DNA of 64,000 nt from an uncultured Candidatus Melainabacteria bacterium (lineage in GTDB: Bacteria > Cyanobacteriota > Vampirovibrionia > Gastranaerophilales > Gastranaerophilaceae). Location of the stretch: assembly GCA_934754505.1 (NCBI GenBank), contig CAKVIE010000003.1:113466-177465 (forward strand), given 5' to 3'. The translations under genes were made by a program, and so were the position numbers. Below the pieces are notes generated by a model, which ran no database searches, was not told the DNA's origin, and saw only the letters and a program-made list of their open reading frames with translations. This document shows positions 43,785 through 52,284 of this stretch, in pieces; positions within the stretch are counted from its first letter, which is position 1; each line of letters opens with the position of its first letter.

Positions 43785-44117
43785 TTACTTGAAAATTTTT
43801 ATACTTGAAGCATCAATTTTTATGGAGTTAAAATCTCTATCGACTTCTCCTGTCAAAAGTACCGTGTTTTTAGGTGTTACGGTGATGTTAAACAATAATT
43901 CATCGTCTATTTCTACAACTATTTGTGTTTTTCCGTCCGTAAATAAGTATTTTTCATCTCCGACTTGTTTTATTATTTTTCCTTGTACCGAAACAAAAGA
44001 ATCGTTCCTCATTTTTAACACGCTTGCAACAGGTGTTGTCGTTTGGGGAGTGTCTGCAACAAATGCCGCATTTGCAGGTATTGCCGTCATCATCAATAAC
44101 ACTAAAAGTTTTTTCAT
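43785..44117 (-). CDS. YgiW/YdeI-type OB-fold exported protein
   Basis: 110 residues with a signal peptide (KKLLVLLMMTAIPANA). The mature part reads as the bacterial OB fold: VSVQGKIIKQVGDEKYLFTD, then QIVVEIDDELLF and LLTGEVDRDFNSIKIDASSI. YgiW-type proteins are periplasmic and are linked to stress tolerance and small-ligand binding. GGAGA lies before the ATG. It is divergent from the metal-sensor gene but need not be related. Confidence 0.78.
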   Translation of the reverse strand: MKKLLVLLMMTAIPANAAFVADTPQTTTPVASVLKMRNDSFVSVQGKIIKQVGDEKYLFTDGKTQIVVEIDDELLFNITVTPKNTVLLTGEVDRDFNSIKIDASSIKIFK

Positions 44118-44201
44118 GTCTATCTCCTTTTTCTCTCCTTATTTTATCATATTATTTTTTTAGCTCTTTTTAAATTCTTTTTAACATTTTGTTAACTATG
44201 C

Positions 44202-44246
44202 TTGAAATTTTTCTAACAGGATTTATAATATAGGTGTACCCCCTAT
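44202..44246 (+). promoter_or_regulatory. Promoter and likely metal-sensor operator
   Basis: TTGAAA (44202-44207) and TATAAT (44224-44229), spacer 16 bp, form a good promoter. Directly after the -10 lies ATAGGTGTACCCCCTAT (44230-44246), an imperfect inverted repeat with a run of C's. CsoR/RcnR-family repressors bind such AT-flanked G/C tracts, so the regulator encoded next door probably shuts this promoter itself. Confidence 0.7.
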
Positions 44247-44266
44247 CACTATAAAGGATTATAAAA

Positions 44267-44539
44267 ATGGAATGCAGATCAAAAGAAACGGATAAAAGGC
44301 TTTTAGTAAGGCTTAAAAGAATAGAAGGTCAGGTTCGAGGTATTCATAAAATGGTTACGGAAGAACGTGAATGTATGGATATAATGATGCAGATAGAATC
44401 AGCTATTTCTGCATTAAGAGGTGTTTGGGAAGTTATTGCCGCAAATCACCTTCAAGAGTGTTTGACAAACGAAAACGATTCAGAGGCTAAAAGAAAAACT
44501 ATTGAAGAAATTGTTGTACATATGAAAGAATTGAGGTAA
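44267..44539 (+). CDS. CsoR/RcnR/DmeR-family metal-sensing repressor
   Basis: 90 residues, all helical. RLKRIEGQVRGIHKMVTEER is the family core. The metal ligand candidates are Cys in ERECMDIM, then His and Cys in ANHLQEC, the Cys-His-Cys set of CsoR-type sensors; nickel/cobalt sensors usually have extra N-terminal His. Metal binding releases the operator and derepresses the exporter 2 bp downstream. Copper, nickel or cobalt cannot be told from the sequence, although the exporter type points to cobalt/nickel. The symbol dmeR would be premature. Confidence 0.85.
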   Translation: MECRSKETDKRLLVRLKRIEGQVRGIHKMVTEERECMDIMMQIESAISALRGVWEVIAANHLQECLTNENDSEAKRKTIEEIVVHMKELR

Positions 44540-44541
44540 AA

Positions 44542-45252
44542 GTGAGCAATCATTCTCATTATCACGAACACAATCATTCGCTTAATGAAACAAATGCCAA
44601 AAAAACTTTTGTTGTAATTGTTGTTACATTAATTACAATGTTTTTGGAAATCGGTTACGGATATTACACTAATTCAATGGCATTGCTTTCTGACGGCTGG
44701 CACATGGGAACGCATGCTTTTGCTTTAACTATTACATTTGCGGCATATGTTCTTATATCAAAATTAGAAAATTCACCTCTTTTTCCGAAAGGAACAGGCA
44801 AAATCTCGACTCTTGCAGGGTTTGTAAGTTCGATTTTTTTAGGATTGACAGGTATTGTTGTTCTTGCCGAATCAATCGAAAGATTTTTTAATCCTTTAAT
44901 AATATCTTTTGACACAGCAATATTAATTGCGGTAATTGGACTTGTTGTAAACGGCGTTTGTCTTTTGATAATGGAATCAGGATGCAAAAAGTCTGATTAC
45001 AACTATAAAGCTGCTTATTTACATATATTAACCGATGCCTTAACTTCTGTTTTTGCAATAATAGCTTTAATTGCGGGAAAATTTGCAGGATTGGTATTCC
45101 TTGACCCGATAATGGGCTTGCTCGGGGGGTATTTGATTTTAAGATGGTCAATCGGTTTAATCAAAGACACCACAATAATTTTACTCGATATGGAAACCGA
45201 TAAATCAAAATCGCATAAGCCCGATGAACACAATCATTGTTTTTCGCATTAA
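44542..45252 (+). CDS. Cation diffusion facilitator, DmeF-like, lacking the C-terminal domain
   Basis: 236 residues starting at GTG, with a His-rich N-terminus (HSHYHEHNH). Six membrane helices. The TM2 site is LLSDGWHMGTHAF and the TM5 site is HILTDAL (HxxxD), both typical of DmeF-type cobalt/nickel exporters. After TM6 the sequence is DTTIILLDMETDKSKSHK and then a short His tail, so the cytoplasmic ferredoxin-like domain found in most CDF proteins is missing. No homologous sequence follows in other frames. Co-transcribed with the sensor. Confidence 0.85.
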   Translation: MSNHSHYHEHNHSLNETNAKKTFVVIVVTLITMFLEIGYGYYTNSMALLSDGWHMGTHAFALTITFAAYVLISKLENSPLFPKGTGKISTLAGFVSSIFLGLTGIVVLAESIERFFNPLIISFDTAILIAVIGLVVNGVCLLIMESGCKKSDYNYKAAYLHILTDALTSVFAIIALIAGKFAGLVFLDPIMGLLGGYLILRWSIGLIKDTTIILLDMETDKSKSHKPDEHNHCFSH

Positions 45253-45279
45253 TTTATATTTATAAAATACTTTATAAAC

Positions 45280-45308
45280 TTGCAACTATTATATGTTTGA
45301 GTAATAAT
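45280..45308 (+). promoter_or_regulatory. Probable promoter of asd-dapA
   Basis: TTGCAA (45280-45285) and AATAAT (45303-45308) with a 17-bp spacer lie 38 bp before the asd ATG. The -35 box is the same as that before acpP. Confidence 0.5.
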
Positions 45309-45345
45309 TGAGCAAAAAATTATCGACATAAATAAAGGGAAGATT

Positions 45346-46362
45346 ATGAAAAAACCGAATTTAGCAGTTCTCGGTGCAACAGGGGTTGTAGGCAGAGAAA
45401 TTTTATCAATATTACAAGAAAATAACGTAACTTATGAAAGCATTAAATTTCTTGCAAGTTCAAGAAGTGCAGGCTCTCAAATAGAATTTAAAGGTGAAAA
45501 ACACACTGTCGTTGAAGCTACTCCTGAAGCATTTGAAGGTGTAAATATTGTTCTTGCTTCAGCAGGCGGTTCAACAAGTTTGGCACTCGCAAAAGAAGCT
45601 GTTAAAAGAGGCTGTGTATATATCGATAACTCAAGTGCTTATCGTATGGAAAAAGATGTTCCGCTTGTTATTGCAGGCGTAAACGACGATGATTTGAGAA
45701 AACATAACGGAATTATTGCAAATCCGAACTGTTCAACATCACAATTAATGCTCGTTTTAAAGCCGTTACACGATGCAGCAAAGATTAAAAGACTTGTTGT
45801 AAGCACTTATCAAGCTGTCAGCGGTGCAGGTTTGAAAGCTATTAACGAACTTACCGAAAGCACAAAAGCAAAATTAAACGGAGAATCTTTTGAACCCAAA
45901 GCATTCAAAAAAGATATTGCGTTCAACGTAATTCCTCAAATCGATGTGTTCTGTGAAAACGGTTATACAAAAGAAGAAATGAAAGTTGTAAATGAAACAA
46001 AGAAAATTCTTCACCTTGCAGAAGACACTCCGATTACATGTACAGCTGTCAGAGTTCCTGTTTATAACAGCCATTCGGAAGCTGTTACAATCGAATTTGA
46101 AGAAGAAATGACTCCCGAGAAAGCTCGTAAACTTCTTGAAAATGCTTGGGGTGTTGAAGTTATGGACGATATTGATAACTACGTTTACCCGACACCGAAA
46201 GACACAGCAGGTAAAAACCCTGTTTATGTCGGCAGAATAAGAAAAGATTTGGCTTTTGATAATGCAATTTCACTTTGGTGTGTAGCTGATAACCTCAGAA
46301 TCGGTGCAGCTTTAAATACTGTAAGAATTGCAGAAAAAGTTATCGAAATGCAATTATTCTAA
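45346..46362 (+). CDS. asd: Aspartate-semialdehyde dehydrogenase
   Basis: 338 residues. The NADP site is AVLGATGVVGREIL at the N-terminus, the catalytic Cys is in NPNCSTSQLM, and SGAGLKAINEL is a second family block. It reduces aspartyl phosphate to the semialdehyde, the branch point to lysine/diaminopimelate and threonine. AAAGGGAAG precedes the ATG and dapA follows by 12 bp, so the next enzyme in the branch is co-expressed. Confidence 0.95.
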   Translation: MKKPNLAVLGATGVVGREILSILQENNVTYESIKFLASSRSAGSQIEFKGEKHTVVEATPEAFEGVNIVLASAGGSTSLALAKEAVKRGCVYIDNSSAYRMEKDVPLVIAGVNDDDLRKHNGIIANPNCSTSQLMLVLKPLHDAAKIKRLVVSTYQAVSGAGLKAINELTESTKAKLNGESFEPKAFKKDIAFNVIPQIDVFCENGYTKEEMKVVNETKKILHLAEDTPITCTAVRVPVYNSHSEAVTIEFEEEMTPEKARKLLENAWGVEVMDDIDNYVYPTPKDTAGKNPVYVGRIRKDLAFDNAISLWCVADNLRIGAALNTVRIAEKVIEMQLF

Positions 46363-46374
46363 AAGGAGAATGAA

Positions 46375-47265
46375 ATGTCAGTAAGATATAATGCAGGCGA
46401 AATTATTACAGCTATGATAACCCCTTTCAAAGAAAATTTTGAAGTGGATTATGATTCATTGGAAAAACTTGTAAATCATTTGATAGCAACAGGTTCAGAT
46501 ACAATTTTAGTTGCAGGAACAACAGGCGAATGTCCGACTTTGACACACGAAGAAGAATGGGATGTTTTAAAATTTGTTCTTAAAACCGTAAACGGTCGTG
46601 TAAAAGTTATTATGGGGACTGGTTCAAATTCTACTCAAACCGCAGTTATGACTGCGAAAAAAGCTGAAGAGCTTGGTGCTGATGCGATTTTGACAGTAGT
46701 TCCTTATTACAACAAACCTAATCAACGTGGCATGAAAGCACATTTTTCAGCAGTTGCGGAAGCTGTTAAACTTCCTATTATTTTATATAATATCCCTGGA
46801 AGAACGGGCGTTAATATGTTACCTGCAACAGTTGCGGAACTTGCCGAAAAGTATTCAAATATTGTAGCTGTTAAACAAAGTAACGGTGATTTGGATTTAA
46901 TCAGTGAAATGAAAAGCATTTGCCCAAAAGATTTTGTAATTTATTCAGGCGATGACAGTTTGACACTTCCGATGATGTCATTGGGTGCATTTGGTGTAAT
47001 AAGTGTTGCTTCACACGTTGTCGGTTTAGAAATGAAAGAAATGATTTCTGCGTTTAAAAACGGCAATAATGTTTTGGCACTTGAAAAACACATAGAACTT
47101 TTCCCGATATTCAAAAAATTGTTTATGTGTCCAAGTCCGTCACCCGTCAAAGAAATGCTTTCTAAAATGGGAATAATCAAAAATGTTCTCCGTTTACCGC
47201 TTGTTAATATGACCGACGAAGAAAAGGCTGAATTTTATTCAGTTGCTGATAATTATTTGAAATAA
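46375..47265 (+). CDS. dapA: 4-hydroxy-tetrahydrodipicolinate synthase
   Basis: 296 residues, TIM barrel. It condenses aspartate semialdehyde with pyruvate. GTTGECPTLTHEE, VVPYYNKPNQRG (catalytic Tyr), YNIPGRTGVN and the Schiff-base Lys in VAVKQSNGD are all present. AAAAGGAGA precedes the ATG. It forms a two-gene operon with asd. Confidence 0.96.
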   Translation: MSVRYNAGEIITAMITPFKENFEVDYDSLEKLVNHLIATGSDTILVAGTTGECPTLTHEEEWDVLKFVLKTVNGRVKVIMGTGSNSTQTAVMTAKKAEELGADAILTVVPYYNKPNQRGMKAHFSAVAEAVKLPIILYNIPGRTGVNMLPATVAELAEKYSNIVAVKQSNGDLDLISEMKSICPKDFVIYSGDDSLTLPMMSLGAFGVISVASHVVGLEMKEMISAFKNGNNVLALEKHIELFPIFKKLFMCPSPSPVKEMLSKMGIIKNVLRLPLVNMTDEEKAEFYSVADNYLK

Positions 47266-47293
47266 TTATTTGAAATAAATTATTTGATTTAAA

Positions 47294-47326
47294 AAAAGGT
47301 TCGCAAGAAATTTGCGGACCTTTTTT
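47294..47326. terminator. Bidirectional terminator between dapA and the SulP gene
   Basis: AAAAGGTTCGCAA and TTTGCGGACCTTTT pair around a short GAA loop with one T-G pair, with T-runs on both outward sides. It lies between convergent stop codons. Confidence 0.88.
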
Positions 47327-47340
47327 GTTAGAGTTTTAAT

Positions 47341-48927
47341 TTAAACATTATTTTTTGCAAAAGAAATTGCTGAATTTTCATCGGAGAACAACGACTCATT
47401 CCCGATTTGTTCAATAATTCCGTGCATATTAGAAATTTTTTCATATACATTATCATTTGATAAAACGAGCAGAAGGTTTATGTTCTGAGATTTTAATCTG
47501 ACGATTATGTCTTCAAGAGCAAAGATTGCGGACATATCGAGTTCAACATTTGAATTATATGTCAATATTATATATTTTGTTTCAAGAAGTTCGTCAAAGT
47601 GAGAAACGATTTGGCTTATAGAGCCAAAAAAGAATTGACCGTCAAGGTGTAAAATTCTGATTTTGTAATGAGAGGATTGTTCGACATCAGTTTCAAAATC
47701 GGTATAAGAATCTGATTTTACTTGAATTTTTGTAGTATCTGCAACCTTTTTTGCATAAAGTAATGATGAGAGAACAATTCCGACCCCGATTGCAAAAATA
47801 AGATTATAAAAAACTGTTAATAACAATACAGTTACTAATACTGCTAAATCGTCTTTCGGTGCATATTTAAGTATGCTAAATACCTTAAAATCAATTATAT
47901 CCAACCCTATTTTGATAAGAATTGCGGCAAGTACGCAAATGGGAATTTCTGCAATAAACCGGCTGAATTTAAATAGAATTATAAGCAAAAATATTGAACT
48001 GAAAATTGCTGTAAGTTTTGTGACCGCACCGCTTTTGACTGCTGCAACACTTCTCATTGTTGCGGCTGAACCGCCCATTGAACCGGTTAGCGAACAAATT
48101 AAATTTCCTATTCCCTGACTGAAAATTAATTTGTTAGAATTGTGTTTTTTCTTAGTCAATGATTCCATTATTACACCTGTCAAAAGACTTTCGCAGGATG
48201 CGACAAATGCTAATGTTAATGCAATCGGAAAGCATTTTTCAATAACATTTATCGAAAAATCAGGAATTATAATTTGCGGCAATGATACATTGATTTCAGA
48301 AATTTTTTCGATATTCATGCCCGTAAAATATGCTAAAACCGTAGAAATGATTAACGCAAAAAGTTGTACGGGAATAATTTTTTTTATTATTTTTGGGGTA
48401 AAAAACAATAATAAAAGGGTAAAAATTCCTAATATTGCAGAATTACAGTTGAAATATTCCGTAACTTTCGGAAAATTCATAATTGTTTGTAATGTTGAAG
48501 AAACAGTGATACCGCCTAACATCGGTGGAATTTGAAGAATTATAATTATCAATCCGATTCCGCTCAAAAATCCCGAAATTACAGGATAGGGAACGTATTT
48601 TATCAATTTGGGCACAGAGGTCAACGAGATTATAATTTGCAATATTGATGCCATTATTAAAATTAATACTACATCCGAAATGTTTCCTGATGTTGCGGCA
48701 AAAGCTGATGCAATTATTATTGCGGCAGGGCCTGTCGGACCTGATATAAGCGGCAGACTGCAGCCAATAATTCCTGTTACAAAGGATAAGATTACAGCTC
48801 CCCAAATTCCCGCAGCAGCTCCGAATCCTGATGAAACTCCAAATGCTAAAGCCTGCGGAAACGCAATTATTCCTGCCGTTACTGCTCCGAAAATATCACC
48901 TTTTATATGTTTGAATAAATTTTTCAT
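47341..48927 (-). CDS. SulP family anion transporter with STAS domain
   Basis: 528 residues. About 12 to 14 hydrophobic helices from residue 10 to 395, starting GDIFGAVTAGIIAFPQALAF, the SulP first-helix block; SGPTGPAAIIIA is a second. The C-terminal 110 residues are a STAS domain (RILHLDGQFFFGSIS through VELDMSAIFALEDI). Family members move sulphate, bicarbonate or dicarboxylates; the substrate is not evident. It starts 2 bp after the antiporter gene, so the two are one operon, which suggests coupled ion or pH handling. Confidence 0.88.
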   Translation of the reverse strand: MKNLFKHIKGDIFGAVTAGIIAFPQALAFGVSSGFGAAAGIWGAVILSFVTGIIGCSLPLISGPTGPAAIIIASAFAATSGNISDVVLILIMASILQIIISLTSVPKLIKYVPYPVISGFLSGIGLIIIILQIPPMLGGITVSSTLQTIMNFPKVTEYFNCNSAILGIFTLLLLFFTPKIIKKIIPVQLFALIISTVLAYFTGMNIEKISEINVSLPQIIIPDFSINVIEKCFPIALTLAFVASCESLLTGVIMESLTKKKHNSNKLIFSQGIGNLICSLTGSMGGSAATMRSVAAVKSGAVTKLTAIFSSIFLLIILFKFSRFIAEIPICVLAAILIKIGLDIIDFKVFSILKYAPKDDLAVLVTVLLLTVFYNLIFAIGVGIVLSSLLYAKKVADTTKIQVKSDSYTDFETDVEQSSHYKIRILHLDGQFFFGSISQIVSHFDELLETKYIILTYNSNVELDMSAIFALEDIIVRLKSQNINLLLVLSNDNVYEKISNMHGIIEQIGNESLFSDENSAISFAKNNV

Positions 48928-48929
48928 AT

Positions 48930-50531
48930 TTAAATTTCTTGTTTTAAAATTACTAATACATCATCGCTTTTAATTTTTGTTGAACCTTTTGGCACGATTG
49001 TTTTTCCGTTACGTTTAATCATTGCAATTAATTCATTTTTTTGAAGTTTGAGTTCGCAAATCTGCTTATCGCACCATTCGTGTTTTCCATTGATATGAAG
49101 CTCTCTCAAGTCTGTATCATCTTCTGCATTATAGGATGGAATACTCAAAATAACATAATCACCCGAATGGATAATAGTATCGCCTTTTGCAACAATTTCT
49201 TTTCCTGCTCTTTTTAACATTAAAACGAGTGTATCATGCGGCAGAGCGAGTTCTTTTATGCTTTTTCCGTTCCAAGCATGAGAATCGGTAATATAGATTT
49301 TCATTAATGAAATAGACATTTCTTCTTGATAATCGTTGAAGGTTTTTCTTACATCAGAATTTTCATCAATCATATTTGTAATTTTTGCGGCAAAAGGAAG
49401 CAATGTGCCTTGAAACGCAACCGACAAAAGCGAAATTAAAAACACAATATGGAATAAATCGTATTTTTGAATAGTGTTTACACTTGCGACAACTAAAACG
49501 GCAAAAACGATTGATGCAGCACCTCTTAAACCTGCCCAGGAAACCAGTAAACATTGATTAATGCTTGCTTGGAACGGTAATAAAAGTCCGAATACAACAA
49601 CAGGTCTTGCAACAAAAGTCAAAAACAATGCAATCAATGTTCCCGGGATTAATATTTCCGGCATTTTGTGCGGAAATGACGTTAAACCGAGCAAAAAGAA
49701 GATTGAAATTTGTGCAAGTGACGTTATTCCGTCAAAAAATCCGACGAGAGATTTTGTACTTTTGATGTTTGAATTACCTAAAATTATACCTGCTATATAA
49801 ACGCTCAAAAGTCCGTTGCCGCCAATTAAATCAGGTAATGCAAACGAGAATATAATTATTGCAGTCATAAAAATCGAGTAAATATTTTCGGTGACAATAT
49901 TTGTTTTTTTGAGTATCCAATTTGCCGAAAATGCAATGAAAATCCCCGTAAATATACCGAAAATTATTTGTTTTGCAAAAAGAACGGGTATGAAATTTAC
50001 GGATTTTCCTGTAAGCAGAGCAATTCCTATTATGGTAAGCATATAGGAAAACGGGTCGTTACTGCCGCTTTCGAGTTCTAAAAGCGGAGCTGTTGAATTT
50101 TTAAGGTTTAATTTTTTTGAACGCAAAATTGCAAAAACCGATGCAGCGTCTGTGGAGCTTATGACAGCACCTATTACAAAACTTTCTTCAAACGGGATAT
50201 GTAAACAATAGTAGCAAAAAGCACATGTTAAAAGTGCAGTGAATAAAACGCCGAGTGTTGATAATACTGTCGCCTGCTTTATTACAGGCTTTGCCGTTTT
50301 CCATTTCGTTGAAAAACCGCCGTAAAATATAATGAAAACAAGTGCTATTGTGCTGACTTGCTGCATTATATCGTAATTGTCAAAAGGTATTTTAAACAGC
50401 CCGTCCGAACCGAATATCATACCAATGGCCATAAAAAGCAACAATGCAGGTGTTCCTGTTTTACCCGCAACATTATTGACGAGGATACAACATATTAACA
50501 CAATCCCGCTGATTAAAAGAATTTCTGTCAT
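48930..50531 (-). CDS. Cation:proton antiporter (NhaP2/CPA1 type) with two TrkA-C domains
   Basis: 533 residues. Twelve or so helices occupy residues 1-390, with the ion-site segment GAVISSTDAASVFAIL (the acidic residue within the broken helix) and LESGSNDPFSY. Two TrkA-C/RCK-C regulatory domains follow: about 405-465 (WNGKSIKELALPHDTLV) and 475-533 (WCDKQICELKLQKNELI). This is the K+/H+ or Na+/H+ antiporter arrangement of NhaP2. Upstream of the SulP gene by 2 bp. Confidence 0.88.
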   Translation of the reverse strand: MTEILLISGIVLICCILVNNVAGKTGTPALLLFMAIGMIFGSDGLFKIPFDNYDIMQQVSTIALVFIIFYGGFSTKWKTAKPVIKQATVLSTLGVLFTALLTCAFCYYCLHIPFEESFVIGAVISSTDAASVFAILRSKKLNLKNSTAPLLELESGSNDPFSYMLTIIGIALLTGKSVNFIPVLFAKQIIFGIFTGIFIAFSANWILKKTNIVTENIYSIFMTAIIIFSFALPDLIGGNGLLSVYIAGIILGNSNIKSTKSLVGFFDGITSLAQISIFFLLGLTSFPHKMPEILIPGTLIALFLTFVARPVVVFGLLLPFQASINQCLLVSWAGLRGAASIVFAVLVVASVNTIQKYDLFHIVFLISLLSVAFQGTLLPFAAKITNMIDENSDVRKTFNDYQEEMSISLMKIYITDSHAWNGKSIKELALPHDTLVLMLKRAGKEIVAKGDTIIHSGDYVILSIPSYNAEDDTDLRELHINGKHEWCDKQICELKLQKNELIAMIKRNGKTIVPKGSTKIKSDDVLVILKQEI

Positions 50532-50609
50532 AAAAACTCCTGTTTGTCTGTTTATTAATTATAAAAGACTGCGAAATTTTTATCAAAATATTGTTACATT
50601 TATACAGAT

Positions 50610-51929
50610 TTAAACTAATTCGGCATATAAGCACCAAGTTTGAGCTTTGGTGATTTTTACGTTGACAAATTCACCTGTTAAATCTTTTTCCGAGAAAAAG
50701 TGTACGAGTTTGTTTGTTCGTGTTCTTGCATTCATCATCGGTTTGCCGTTTTTGACTTTTTGACATTCACAAAGCACTTCGTATGTTTTTCCGACAAGTT
50801 TTTTATTTGATTCAAGTGTCATTTTGCAGTTAACTTCATGAAGTCTTTTAAAACGTTCTTCTTTAATTTCGTCAGGTACAAATCTGTCAACCATTTTACC
50901 TGCTTTGGTAAACGGTCGTGGAGAATAAATAGCAGTGTTTGAATAGTCAATTTTAAGTTCTTCAATAGCCGAAAGTGTATCTTGAAATTCTTCTTCTGTT
51001 TCACCGGGGAAACCCGCTATAAAATCGCTTGTTATTTCAACTTCATCAAAGCTGTTTCTGATTTTGTTGTAAATTTCGTAATATTCTTCTCTGTTATATC
51101 TTCTGTTCATTTCTTTCAAGACTTTTGAGTTGCCTGATTGCATAGGAATATGGAAAAATTCGCATACTTTGTCGCATTCTGCAACAGCATTTATCAAATC
51201 GTCTGTTATATCGGTCGGATATGAAGTTACAAATCTGATTCTGAATTTACCTTCGATTTTGTTTAATTCTCGCAAAAGATTAGCAAGCGTAATGTTCGGA
51301 TTGTGTAAATCTTTGCCGTAGCTGTCAACATTTTGCCCGAGAAGTGTAATTTCTTTTTTACCGCTTGAGATAGCTTCTTTTGCTTCTTTTACAATTAATT
51401 CGGGAAGTCTGCTTCTTTCTCTGCCTCTTGTAAACGGTACAACGCAGTATGTGCAGAAGTTGTTACAGCCTTCAATGATAGGAATCCACGCACCAACAGT
51501 GTTTTGGCGGTTTAATTTAAGTTCTTCAGGCTCAGGGTAAGGAACAGTTGTTATTTCGCAAACTCTTTCACCGTTTTCAACACGTTTTACAAATTCAGGA
51601 AATTTAAAAATATTATGAGTTCCAAAAACTAAATCTAAATAAGGCATACGTTTGAATAGCGAATCTTTATCAATTTCCGCAGCACAACCGCAGATGCCGA
51701 TTTTTATATCAGGATTTTTCTTTTTTCTTTTTCCCCAAACTCCTAATTGGCTGTATGCCTTGTCAACAGAAGTTTGTCGGATTGCACATGTTGAAACTAA
51801 CAAAAAGTCAGCTTCTTTATGCTCGGTAGTTTTTTCGTAACCGAGTTCCATAAACATGCCCTCTAATCTTTCGGTATCAGACTTATTCATCTGACAGCCC
51901 ATTGTTTCAATATAAAATTTCTTACTCAT
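50610..51929 (-). CDS. miaB: tRNA-2-methylthio-N6-dimethylallyladenosine synthase
   Basis: 439 residues. It adds the methylthio group to i6A37 of tRNAs. The N-terminal MTTase domain starts FYIETMGCQMNKSDTERL and has the further cluster cysteines in STCAIRQ and ICGCAAE. The radical SAM motif is GCNNFCTYCVVPFTRGRE, and a C-terminal TRAM domain follows. The alternatives (RimO, MtaB) fit less well because of the MGCQMN start. Confidence 0.95.
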   Translation of the reverse strand: MSKKFYIETMGCQMNKSDTERLEGMFMELGYEKTTEHKEADFLLVSTCAIRQTSVDKAYSQLGVWGKRKKKNPDIKIGICGCAAEIDKDSLFKRMPYLDLVFGTHNIFKFPEFVKRVENGERVCEITTVPYPEPEELKLNRQNTVGAWIPIIEGCNNFCTYCVVPFTRGRERSRLPELIVKEAKEAISSGKKEITLLGQNVDSYGKDLHNPNITLANLLRELNKIEGKFRIRFVTSYPTDITDDLINAVAECDKVCEFFHIPMQSGNSKVLKEMNRRYNREEYYEIYNKIRNSFDEVEITSDFIAGFPGETEEEFQDTLSAIEELKIDYSNTAIYSPRPFTKAGKMVDRFVPDEIKEERFKRLHEVNCKMTLESNKKLVGKTYEVLCECQKVKNGKPMMNARTRTNKLVHFFSEKDLTGEFVNVKITKAQTWCLYAELV

Positions 51930-51994
51930 AATAATATTATCTTACCTTAAAAACTTTATGTGTGATATACTAAACTTAAAAAAAAGGAGAAATT

Positions 51995-52282
51995 ATGTCA
52001 AATTGGGTAGAAGCAAGTCACATTTTAGTTAAAACAAAAGAAGAAGCTGAAAAAATCAAATCAGATATTGAAAACGGCGTAATAGACTTTGAACACGCAG
52101 CAGGACAGTATTCAATGTGTCCTTCGGGCGGCGAAGGCGGAGCACTTGGTAAATTTCAAAAGGGTGTAATGGTTAAACCTTTTGAAGATGCTGCATTTTC
52201 AGCAGAAGTTAATAAAGTTACAGACCCTATTCAAACTCAATTTGGCTGGCATTTAATATTAGTAACGGATAAAGAAGCATAA
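51995..52282 (+). CDS. Parvulin-type peptidyl-prolyl isomerase, single domain
   Basis: 95 residues, one PpiC/rotamase domain: ASHILVKTKEEAEKIK, then FEHAAGQYSMCPSGGEGGAL and a closing QFGWHLILV. No signal peptide, so it acts in the cytoplasm. AAAAGGAG precedes the ATG. pepP follows by 2 bp, and both act on proline-containing peptides. Confidence 0.93.
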   Translation: MSNWVEASHILVKTKEEAEKIKSDIENGVIDFEHAAGQYSMCPSGGEGGALGKFQKGVMVKPFEDAAFSAEVNKVTDPIQTQFGWHLILVTDKEA

Positions 52283-52284
52283 TT

